64,000 nt of DNA from Phlebotomus papatasi (lineage: Eukaryota; Arthropoda; Insecta; Diptera; Psychodidae): contig NC_077223.1 in NCBI RefSeq assembly GCF_024763615.1, forward strand, positions 85,250,627 through 85,314,626, read 5' to 3'. The stretch's first letter is position 1; each line of letters begins with the position of its first letter. The notes beneath the pieces were generated by a model that had not been told where the DNA came from, made no database searches, and saw only the letters and a program-made list of their open reading frames with translations. Positions 43,872 to 54,227 of this stretch are shown piece after piece. The position numbers were made by a program, and so were the translations under genes.

Positions 43872-45469
43872 TTGACGAGGAAGAATTCTATTTAGCACAT
43901 GGGGATTTTTTGCTATTTCTCTGCTTGGTCAAATACTAACACTTTTGGGGATGACGAACTACTGGTTGGAGTTGAAGAGGGTGGGGTTAGGCTTTTGTGT
44001 GAACAAATTAGCAACTTTATCGAGAATTCCCATTGAGAATCACAGAGTTCCGTATATAACAATAGATTTTAGATTCTCATTTCAGATGAACTAGACTTAA
44101 AATTAGATAAAAATATCCCCCAGTAACATTTTCTTACAAAATTAGGAATTTTGGGTGGAGTAATTTTAATTTTATTGCAGTAAAGATAGCAGTTACTTTT
44201 AGGGTAGAATCACATTGACAATAAAATGCTCGCCGTAGCCTCACCGTATTTCGTTAATTTACGCATTTTCATTGCAATTCTTACGCAAATCCTCAATTAC
44301 CGTATTACCTTATCTCATACTCGGTAGCATTAAGTGAAAATAATATAAGAAAATTGAAGAAATAAAACGAAAATTCGATAAACGATGAGTAAAAAAAACT
44401 GTAAGAGAAATTAATCGTACATTTTTTTTTTTTCAAAAAAGAATTTTGAAAAGTTTTCAAAATATATTTTTTTAATAACTACGAAATATTTAATGTATTC
44501 TTTTCTTAAAGAACAAAATGAATTCTTCTTCTTTTCCTAAATTTTATTACATTCATTTAAGCAAATATGACATTTTTCCAATAAAAACATTTCGACTGAA
44601 GTATATTCTTATGTAAAAATTAATTTCATACGCATATCTTAAAGGAAACCTATTAAATCTCCCCTATGTCTGTTGGGAATTTCCTTCGAGTTTTCCCAAT
44701 TTTTTTCTCTACAAAATTTAACTATTTTCACCTGAGTATTCGGTATTCTATATGATTTTTTCCAATAAAAATATCTCGACCGAAGTATATCGGTAACAGG
44801 TTACTAAAGTTTTCATACCTCCTTCACTCTTAGAAAAATTTAGCCCCAACTACCTCATATACAGTTATGCAAACTATAAAATATAGTAAGCATAGACCCA
44901 TCCACATATTTAGCTAGGGTAACTAAATGAAATAGTTGACCAATATTAGTTACAGTATCTTTTTCATTTAGTTATCATAACTAATTTAGATTAGTAACGG
45001 ATACTACAACTTATTCGTTCCAATAACTAAATAAATGTGGTTGATACCCATCTCATTGGCTGTAATAACTATATCATATTAGTTGTGGTTACTATATAGC
45101 TCGAAAAAGCTTCAACACATAAGTAAAAAGCTACTCTTTACTATTGAAAAAGTTGTCAGAACTTTATGAAAATATAGGCCCATTTATTTGCATTAGTTAT
45201 GAGAACTAAAAGGAATTAGTGACCAATATTAGTTGGGATATCGATTTCATTTATTTAAAACAAGCAAATATAATAATATGAAACCATTATGAAATAATTG
45301 CCGCAACTTATCCACGTAAATATTGCCTTATGTTCTCACTACTAATAAATGTATTATGAGTAAAATGTTTTAAGATTATGAGAACTATTTTAAATAGATT
45401 TGAACACCGGATCAACTAATTTTCATGAGTAATGATGTCTAAACTTTTCTAAGAGTGTTCTTGGGGAAA
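43872..45469. other. Intergenic; AACTAA-rich stretch near 44830-45440
   Basis: The first kilobase shows nothing recognisable. From about 44830 to 45440 there are many diverged copies of TTAGTTAT / ATAACTAA, AATATTAGTTAC and ACATATTTAG, a low-order repeat without clear unit length. Confidence 0.4.
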
Positions 45470-46690
45470 TTTCCTAAATATTTCCCCAAGAAGTCTTGAG
45501 GAAACTTCGGAAAAACTAATGGTGTCTACACATAGGAGCAATTTTCTTCAAAAATTGCCTTTTCTTAAAAATTCTGACGTTTCTGCCTACAAGGATAGGG
45601 AAAATTTCCTTAAAAAGGCAATTTTTAAAGAAATTGCTCCAAGTGTGTAGAGGCCATAAGGAAATATTTCACATGCAAATCCTCAGAGACCTTCTTAAGA
45701 AATTTCTATAGCTTACTAAGGACATTTCAATACTGATTCTACTTGAATCCCTATCTATGGTAGAAAACGTTTGGAGAATACTAAGGAAGAATTCTCTAAG
45801 TCAACGTAGAATATTCTGTAGGTAAATCCAGAGGATTCTTTTGGAAATTACCTAAAGAAATTTTCTCGAGAAATCATCAAAAGTTCTCCAGGATGTTACT
45901 GATTTTTCCTAAGCTGAAAAGGAAATATCTATGATTTCCATAAGAAATTTCTACTCTAAGTAAGTGATTTCATCCATGATTGGAATCTTCGGGGATTTCT
46001 AGGACAAAATGTCTTACACAAATAACGAACTTTCTGTTGAAAATCCTAAGGAATATCAGACGAAACAATCAATGGAAAATTCTCAAGGAATTCTTTGGGA
46101 ATTTCGTGGAAGTTCTAATTACGAAAATTCCAACGAAATTTTCTGTGATCTCGTTGGGAAATTTCCACATACCAGAAGGGTAATTTCTCCAGTTCCCTAT
46201 AATTTCCAACAAGGGAATTCTTGTAGATTTTGTGGGAAAATTCACCTCACAAACATTGATAATTCTGGGGCAAATCCCAAGGAATTCCAGAGGAAATAAC
46301 CCACAGAAATTTCTCTAGGAATTCTCTTAGAATTCCCTAAGAAAGTAACAAATTTTCCAAGGCTGAAAATTCATAAAGAATTCTTTGTGATTTCCTTGGG
46401 AAATTTCCACCGCTCTAAAGGGTAATTTCTTAAGATATTCCGAGTATGGGAAGTGTACGAGAATTTTGGGTAAAAATTCACTGGATACATGGTGAAATTT
46501 TTCCAAAGAATCAATAAGGAAATTTCTCTTGGGAGGCTTTTTATTATAAGGAAAGAAGATGGAAACGTAGACATTTTTCAAGACATTAATGAGCAAACCT
46601 ATTACAGTTAACTGGATAAGGCTTTCAATCACCGTTAGCAATTTTATGCGGGAAAATTAGAGAAAGTTTTAAGGAAGAGTATTTTTACTC
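45470..46690. repeat. Field of degenerate GGAAATTTCC / GAATTCC palindromes
   Basis: More than a kilobase is dominated by variants of TTCCTAAGGAAATTTC, GGGAATTTC, AGAATTCC and AAATTTCC on both strands, tens of copies, with no fixed period. A small hairpin MITE (45521-45658) sits inside. Frames crossing it (for example 46009-46299) reflect the repeat, not a gene. Confidence 0.65.
45521..45658. mobile_element. Small hairpin MITE, GGCCTCTACACA family (copy 3)
   Basis: GGTGTCTACACATAGGAGCA and GCTCCAAGTGTGTAGAGGCC are inverted ends. The inside pairs as in the copy at 10917. Confidence 0.65.
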
Positions 46691-47175
46691 TGGATTGAAT
46701 CCATTTTTACTGACGCTTCCGGAAGGAACATTTGTGTCCTGCCTTCAAGTTTTAAATAAAATTTTGTCAGTTTTTTAAATTAAGAACGTAATTTATGTAA
46801 AATAAGATTTTCGGTAAAAACTTTGAAAAACTCCCTTGATTTCTCGAATTTCGGATTAAGCGAATTTTCAATGCTAATGCAGCTCACACTTCTTTTCAAT
46901 ACAGGATGGATTTTCTCTCTTTCTCTCGGGTTTAATTCTGGATAGAAGCAGGAATTTTCCTATCTTCACTTCGAAAAAAAACTGGATGATTAAATATACT
47001 ATTTCGTATAGTAAGTAAGCATTGTTCAAGTACTAAACTTTGAAAATATTGAAATAATAAATTGTCGTAATTGATGTTGATTTATCGTACACAACAAACG
47101 TAAAATTAACGTAAGATATTCTTTATTAACTTATCTTTGGTAAGTTATCTTTTTTTAAACTTACGTTTGTATTAC

Positions 47176-47253
47176 TAATAATATTATAGATGTTATTCGA
47201 CGCATCTATAATAATATTATAACATCTATAATAATATTATAGATGTTATTCGA
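47176..47253. repeat. Tandem perfect palindromes, ATAATAATATTATAGATGTTAT
   Basis: ATAATATTATAGATGTTATTCG occurs twice, separated by inverted CATCTATAATAATATTATA blocks, so three to four short palindromes abut. No function can be assigned; the unit is purely AT-rich. Confidence 0.6.
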
Positions 47254-47744
47254 TTTTTTCGAAAGCCTAAGTCACTGAAGTTCAAGCATTATAATTTTAC
47301 TCTTACTATGTTACTTGGGATAATTGAACGAAAGTTTATTGAAAGGGTAAAAGGCTGAAACAAAATTACTTTTTCTTTTAAGAAATTCAATCAACAGATT
47401 TTTCAAGTAAAAATTCATCTAAACTATTTTATATAAAATAAATAAATAAATTTTTGGCCCAATTAAACAAAAAAAAAATAATTATTTGGAAAAAATGTTG
47501 ATTTATCTCTAATCTAATTTTGGAAATCTATCGTGGCATGGAATTGATAGGAAATTCCCCTGTTCGAAGTTTCCACGCCATAAATACATCCGCAAAAAAT
47601 ACAAACATTTCGACACTTATGTATCATTCATAATAATTTATGTAAATAAAAATTTAATCATTTGGTATTTTGGAAGTAAAAGTTTTCGGTATAAATTAGA
47701 ACGTCTAAGATTTCAAGAATGCGTGAAAGTGTTGATTAGTTCGC

Positions 47745-48244
47745 NNNNNNNNNNNNNNNNNNNNNNNNNNNNNNNNNNNNNNNNNNNNNNNNNNNNNNNN
47801 NNNNNNNNNNNNNNNNNNNNNNNNNNNNNNNNNNNNNNNNNNNNNNNNNNNNNNNNNNNNNNNNNNNNNNNNNNNNNNNNNNNNNNNNNNNNNNNNNNNN
47901 NNNNNNNNNNNNNNNNNNNNNNNNNNNNNNNNNNNNNNNNNNNNNNNNNNNNNNNNNNNNNNNNNNNNNNNNNNNNNNNNNNNNNNNNNNNNNNNNNNNN
48001 NNNNNNNNNNNNNNNNNNNNNNNNNNNNNNNNNNNNNNNNNNNNNNNNNNNNNNNNNNNNNNNNNNNNNNNNNNNNNNNNNNNNNNNNNNNNNNNNNNNN
48101 NNNNNNNNNNNNNNNNNNNNNNNNNNNNNNNNNNNNNNNNNNNNNNNNNNNNNNNNNNNNNNNNNNNNNNNNNNNNNNNNNNNNNNNNNNNNNNNNNNNN
48201 NNNNNNNNNNNNNNNNNNNNNNNNNNNNNNNNNNNNNNNNNNNN
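47745..48244. other. Assembly gap, 500 N
   Basis: A run of exactly 500 N, probably a placeholder of unknown true length. The right flank (48245-48345, TTCTAAGATCTGAAGTTCG and CACCGCTAGTGGTGC) is a diverged module of the 1.85-kb repeat, so the gap may lie in another copy. Confidence 0.98.
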
Positions 48245-48589
48245 TCTTGTGAAATTCCAGGTCTCCTTCTAAGATCTGAAGTTCGTAAAATCACCGCTAG
48301 TGGTGCTACTATTAAAAAGAAAACTTTCCAATTTAGCTACACTTAATAAGGCCTTAATAAGGACTTAATAATGGCCTCTATAACCGGAAACTATTTTTAT
48401 CAAAAATTGTCTTTAAAAAAAATGACATTTCTTACTATACCGAAAATACTAATTAATCAATTCCAATAACGGGTTTTCAAGGACAACGGTTAAAAAGGCT
48501 TGAAATTTCTGAGTGAGAAGTCTAAACCGGTTCTAATCTGTTATGAAACGGCTCCGACCCGTTTATCAACCGTTGATTTCAAAACACTG

Positions 48590-48857
48590 ACTTTAAGTTA
48601 GGCTATGTTTTTTAGTACGCGACATGCAATGTTGTCATAATTATTTTAATATTTTTGGCAAACTTTATTGAGTAATTGTGATAATTGTGATCCATAATGA
48701 AGAGAGTGAGGACAAGTACCACAACCGCAAAGAAAGTGGAAGCCGTCAAACAATTTCAATACTAAAAGTCGTTGATAATTTTAAAAAAATAACATGGACT
48801 AGTGCGATCCAAGTGTCAAATCTGGAACCAAATATGGCCTATAGCGAGGTACTACTG
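48590..48857 (-). mobile_element. Mariner-like MITE, CAGTAG..CTATAG family (copy 3, truncated)
   Basis: In reverse orientation relative to copies 1 and 2, it ends CTATAGCGAGGTACTACTG at 48857, followed by TA. The other end is lost near 48590. Confidence 0.7.
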
Positions 48858-48923
48858 TATTACATCTCGATTTACGTTAATTGTAAGTAAAGTAAAATTT
48901 AGGATCAAAAAGTGACGCTTGGA

Positions 48924-49137
48924 CAGTACCGGCAAAAGTGACCCAATCCATCCTCTTTGTAAAAAGCTCTATAAATTTTTTTGTACTTTTCTCAAAAAAT
49001 CCTTATGAGGCTCATTTGGTAGTTTTAGAATAAAGCTTTCAAGGACAAAAAGTTGAAGGTGACATGGGAATTAGATCATGAAATATTAATTTTTTATACA
49101 GAACTGCAAAACATTGGGTCACTTTTGCCGGGCACTG
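48924..49137. mobile_element. MITE, CAGTACCGGCAAAAGTGACC family
   Basis: CAGTACCGGCAAAAGTGACC and GGTCACTTTTGCCGGGCACTG are inverted ends of a 214-bp element. The right flank is TA; the left flank is GA. Confidence 0.7.
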
Positions 49138-49922
49138 TATATTACTCTTAGCTTTTTTGGGCGATATTTTGAGTTATTTGTGAATTGGTTCAAATCGGTT
49201 GAGTACCGATAAACGGTTATATTCGAACACATCGCAAATCCTGGAACGCTTTCCATCGCTTTGAATAACTATTAGGTAAGATTCTTAATAATCTCACCTA
49301 CTATAATCCTAACAAAATTTCATGTCGTCCGATCAAGCTCAAACTTGGCCAAAATGCGTTTCAGCAGTTCCTGATCACGAATATACAGTGAGTGTCAATA
49401 GTTTGTTGCCTAATGGATGTTTGAGAAATCGAGTGAAAAAAATGATAGAAAAAAATACTTTTCCAAATTTTTCTTTTTGCAGATGAGTTCCTTGTAATCC
49501 GTAAATATTATTTATAGTTTTCAAAAAAAAAATTAATTTTATTTCATATCAAAAATAATTGTTTTCCAAAAGTTGGTCATTTTTGAAAAATCAAAAGTTT
49601 GTTGCCTCATTAAAAAAACTAATTCAAAATGGTGAAAACGTGCAACCAACTTTATGTAAACCGGTTACATTTTGAGCTTATGTCATTTGATAGGCAAATG
49701 GTGGATTTGTACATTTTTAAGGCTGTCAATGGTAAATATATAGGTGTAAAAGTTATGATAAATAACAAGAAATAATCAGTTTTTTGATAATTCATAATTT
49801 AGGTTATAATGGCAAATTACAAAAAGTTGAAAGGTGGGATATTGTCCAGAGATACTGCTGGAAAGAATCGGCGTCGCTTAATTGCCAAATTTTATGGAAA
49901 TTCATGAAAAGTTAAACATAAA

Positions 49923-50171
49923 ATGGTCAAATATTATAGTTATGAGGCACGAGTACATCTGAAAAACGCTACTGGTAGACCCAGGGTTTCGACTAAGAAA
50001 GTCGATAACCGCATTCTAGGTATCTCTGATAGTAACCCCATGATGTTTGCTTCAAAAATTCAGAGTCGGCTGGTTACAGAAGGCATACAGGCTTCAAATG
50101 TTTCGAAAATCAAACTCAAAATGAAAGAAAATATAAGAATAGGTACTTGGCTCGCAAGATTTCATTGGTAA
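49923..50171 (+). pseudogene. Tc1-like transposase N-terminal fragment (left arm)
   Basis: An 82-codon frame contains a GRPR-type linker (GRPRVSTKKVDNRILGIS) and part of the second helix-turn-helix (MMFASKIQSRLVTEGIQASN), then runs out of frame in the spacer. The upstream in-phase piece LKGGILSRDTAGKNRRRLIA resembles the first helix-turn-helix but is separated by a stop. It cannot encode an active transposase. Confidence 0.7.
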
Positions 50172-50306
50172 GCAAAACCAAACTGCGTAAGAGGTTGTAT
50201 TTTTACGTTTTTAGCATGCTCCAAGTGAATTTACGACCTTTTAACCAGATTGGTTTTGTTTACCAATGGAAACCTGCAAACCAAGTAATTATTCTTACCA
50301 CTTTCA

Positions 50307-50498
50307 TTAAATTGCGGTTGGTTTTGAAGCCTGTATGTCTTCTGTAACCAGCCGACTCTGAATTTTTGAAGCAAACATCATGGGGTTACTATCAGAGATA
50401 CCTAGAATGCGGTTATCGACTTTCTTAGTCGAAACCCTGGGTCTACCAGTAGCGTTTTTCAGATGTACTCGTGCCTCATAACTATAATATTTGACCAT
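50307..50498 (-). pseudogene. Tc1-like transposase N-terminal fragment (right arm, inverted)
   Basis: The same residues as the left-arm fragment, MVKYYSYEARVHLKNATGRP through RLVTEDIQASK, with one glycine-to-aspartate difference. It stops just inside the spacer. Confidence 0.7.
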
Positions 50499-52762
50499 TT
50501 TATGTTTAACTTTTCATGAATTTCCATAAAATTTGGCAATTAAGCGACGCCGATTCTTTCCAGCAGTATCTCTGGACAATATCCCACCTTTCAACTTTTT
50601 GTAATTTGCCATTATAACCTAAATTATGAATTATCAAAAAACTGATTATTTCTTGTTATTTATCATAACTTTTACACCTATATATTTACCATTGACAGCC
50701 TTAAAAATGTACAAATCCACCATTTGCCTATCAAATGACATAAGCTCAAAATGTAACCGGTTTACATAAAGTTGGTTGCACGTTTTCACCATTTTGAATT
50801 AGTTTTTTTAATGAGGCAACAAACTTTTGATTTTTCAAAAATGACCAACTTTTGGAAAACAATTATTTTTGATATGAAATAAAATTAATTTTTTTTTTGA
50901 AAACTATAAATAATATTTACGGATTACAAGGAACTCATCTGCAAAAAGAAAAATTTGGAAAAGTATTTTTTTCTATCATTTTTTTCACTCGATTTCTCAA
51001 ACATCCATTAGGCAACAAACTATTGACACTCACTGTATATGTGGCTAATTTACGTTCCCGGCCGGCCGGCCGGCCGGCCGCTCTTTGGAGCTTAATAGCT
51101 CCTAAACTAAAAGAGATATCGACTTGCGGTTTTCGGCAAAGGTTATATATCGGGTGAAAATTGCAACTTGGTGCATTGACCCCCCACCCCTCCTTCCGCC
51201 ATTTTGAAGACCCCCCTTTTTTTGTTTTCTCAATAGCTCAGCCCCTATGGTATCGATCGGGCTCAAATTTTAGTATGTTATAGCTGGGCCTTAGGGCTTT
51301 CCATCAATACCAAACTTAAGGTCCCCCGACCCCCCTGACCCGAGCTATAAGGGTCCAAAAAAAAATTCTTAAAATGGCCATAACTCCAGTTCTAATTGTC
51401 AGATTTTAAAAAGTGAGGGCTTTTTGGAAAGCTCTCATGAAATGCCACTTCCCCTTCTAACATCACAAGTTCATAAAACCACCGCTAGGGGCGCTATTTT
51501 TAAAAAGAAAATTTTTCAATTTTCTAAATTAAATAACTCAAAAATTCCATTGTGCATCGGGCTGAAATTTTAGTATGTTGTAGCCCTTGATTATACCTAT
51601 CAAACAAAAAAAAAAAACTTAAGTCGATCCATAAACCCTGTCCCCAGCTATAAGGGTCAAAGTTCGAACATTGACCGGCCTCTATCTCCGGTTCTAATTA
51701 ACATAGCGACCTAAATTTTACCTTTTTGGTTTCGTCTCGATGAGCACTTTCAGACGGAAGTTCAAAAATTCACCACATGTGGCTCAGCGACAGCGTCAAA
51801 ATTCATCGAAATTCAAACTAATTTTTCTCAAAAACGGCATTGTGCAAGTTAATCAAATTTTAGTATGTTGTAGTCCAGTCTAGGACGTTTCCAAAATGGT
51901 GCATAAGTGCGCTGATGCGCTGTGGTTTCAATAGAACCGGAGATATGAGGGGTCAAAGTTCACAAAATTCAAAAAATCATATCTCCGGTTCTATGTGACC
52001 GATTTTGATGAGTGAGGGCTTAAACGAAAGATTATACCAAATGCTACAACTTTCTAGAACACTTGAACTTCGTGGGACCAACACCAGGGGCGCCACAGCC
52101 AAAAAACCAATTTCAATATCACATAACCTCAATTATCTCGACTGTCGCTGAACCGATTTTGATGATTACTTCGACATAATTGTACAGAACATTTATCTCT
52201 ATATTTCGTCCATACATCATTTTTCGCTCAGATAATGCAATCTGTCCGATTTTGTCGTTTAAGTGTGAAAAAAATGATTTTTCCCATAATAAGGCTTTGA
52301 AACCACTCAGATGCCAATTTGACTACTTCTTCTCGACCAAGACACTTAAAATAGGGTTTTAAATGGAAAGTCTCACAAAATACAACAATTCTTTGATATA
52401 GTTGAAGTTCATCAAATGAACACTTGGGGCGCTCTGGTCGAAAAAACGAGTTGAAAAAACAAAAAACCGCGCTTATCTCGGCTTCTGATTAATCAATGAG
52501 ATCAAGTTCTACGGCAAAATTATAGAGAACATTATGGTCTACATTTCACCCATATATCACTTTTCTGTCACTCCATCCAAATCTTTGATATTTTGGTTTA
52601 AATACAAAATTTGTAGAATTTCACGAATTTGATTCAAGATAATTGAATGGCGTACCCCAACTTCAACTCTAAATCGAATTTGCATGCATTCCGAGTTAGC
52701 TCACATTAAGAATCTCACCTACATAAGCCGGTTAGGATTATCTGTCCCTTTCGATAAAGGAG

Positions 52763-53917
52763 CATAATTGTAACGACGTGATATTCACGTCAGAAGACTT
52801 ACCTGCGGTTGAAGTAATTATGACATCATACAAAGCACACTTTCATTACTGCAAATTTCTTGATCTTGAAAATATATAAATTATATCAGGGAATTTAGGA
52901 AAAGAACCACTACATTTTTTTTTTAAATTTAGAACTGAAAATAAATTATTATTATAAATTAAAATAAAATAAACCTTCTAAAAAGACTTGAGAGTGAATA
53001 CAAAAAAGCCCAATGAAATACAATGAAAATATTTATTTGTATTTTTATTATCTGTTTATACTGAAAACATGTTTTTTCATCTTCTACAGAAAATTCCCTA
53101 AAACAGCAAAAATACATTTTTTTTAATCTATTTTTCTCTTTATCAATTAATTTGTGTTTTTGTGTGTGTTTGTGTGTGATGAATGAAAACAAAGCTCTTT
53201 TGCGCGATCTTCTCAAAAGGAATGGTGTCCTTGTCATTTTAAGCACGTGTTTAATTTCTTTTTTTTTATTGTTTTTTTTTATATAAAAATAGCCAATTTT
53301 TTCGTAATCTCAAGAGCTTCGATTTCTCAAGTTACAAAGAAATACTTTATCAATTCCTAAAAACTAGTTTTTTTCACTATATTTTCATGAGATATATTTA
53401 ATTTGTTTTCTTTTTGTTTTGTAACAGCAAATGCTATCAATCTTATCAGTGGCTAATATAAAGTCTAAAGTTGATTTTTTTTTGTATTGGACTTTTATAA
53501 TCTAAAAATTACGAAGGGGTTATCACTAATACAAAAAAATACGTAAAATATATTGAACGATATCATAAATTTTGTGATTTAAAAGATTATTTCTAAAATT
53601 AAAAAAAAATGCAACAAAATTTCAAAAATTGAATAAAACAAAAATATTTTGTTAGGAATGTTTATCTAACGTTTTACGTAAAAATTTTGGGGGAATTAAA
53701 ACAATCACAAATTTGTAGACTAAAATAAAAATTTTGAATGAAAAATAAAACAATTTTTCTTTTTTCTTTCGTTTAAAAAAAAAAAAAAACAAACAAACAA
53801 CAGAAATATTTCCCAGGTGGGAAAATGGCCACAGCTATCAAGTTGAGAGAATTCTTACCTCTTTGATTCCTCTTTTAGCACACATTATTATCTCTCCTCC
53901 TCCCCCTAAACCCCTTT
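52763..53917 (-). other. Probable 3' UTR and downstream of the SLC35F5-like gene
   Basis: AT-rich sequence immediately after the transporter stop codon on the minus strand. Minus-strand AATAAA copies occur near 53265 and 53033. No coding exon or recognised transposon was seen. A (CA/TG)n-like run lies near 53160-53180. Confidence 0.4.
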
Positions 53918-54227
53918 TTAGTTTTCATGATTATCAATAAGACATTCTTGTTGCTCCTCGAGATCAGTATTGATGCGCACAATATTTGTCTTCCGCAGAA
54001 AGCACAATTTTCTGTATCCTATCTTTAGAATTTTCAGTACTGGATCAGCATCTTCGTATTTGAGCAGAATTGCCACGAAAATCATTGCAAAGATGATAGG
54101 AATTGAGCCCAGATAGAAGAGCAGTGGATAGTTTTTTCCACGTAGCACCACGTCAAAAAGCATCGCCAGAGGAATTTGGAATGTCATGGCGAGAGTTCCA
54201 ATCAACGACGATGTCAGGAAGCAGCCC
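53918..54227 (-). CDS. SLC35F5: SLC35F5-like exon 4 and stop
   Basis: The acceptor GTTGTTTCAG ends at 54228. The first G completes a tryptophan codon, giving WGCFLTSSLIGTLAMTF. The last membrane segments are followed by a basic cytosolic tail ending ECLIDNHEN. Confidence 0.92.

Larger units (their letters stand above)
49386..51035. mobile_element. Foldback element built from a Tc1-like transposon
   Basis: The ends CAGTGAGTGTCAATAGTTTG face each other, with TA on both sides. The arms (49386 to about 50097 and about 50324 to 51035, about 712 bp each) are almost identical reverse complements. The spacer is about 225 bp. Each arm encodes the same N-terminal transposase piece in opposite directions: MVKYYSYEARVHLKNATGRP, then RVSTKKVDNRILGISDSNP, a Tc1-type helix-turn-helix/GRPR region. 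The spacer carries a broken middle part (VSKTKLRKRLYFYVF). No catalytic DDE domain is complete, so it is non-autonomous. The empty site is preserved in the paralogous repeat at about 9915. Confidence 0.88.
49269..52762 (-). mobile_element. 1.85-kb modular repeat, reverse copy, split by a Tc1-type foldback
   Basis: Read on the minus strand this is the same element as 8187-10036, from GGGACAGATAATCC (at 52762) to the CTAATAG end (at 49269). It is interrupted at 49386-51035. Removing the insert and one TA leaves about 1842 bp, matching the 1850 bp of the intact copy. The GGCC run is shorter and several modules have point differences. Confidence 0.75.

Noticed and set aside
46009..46299. 96-codon frame in the GGAAATTTCC field
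   Set aside because: It results from the repeated word, which lacks stops in one phase; the composition is repeat-derived.
47713..48346. Open frames of about 200 codons across 47713-48346 on both strands
   Set aside because: They consist almost wholly of the N run; the gap gives no stop codons. Not genes.
49923..50498. A functional Tc1 transposase gene
   Set aside because: Only the N-terminal region exists, duplicated in opposite orientations; no complete catalytic DDE domain is present in either direction.
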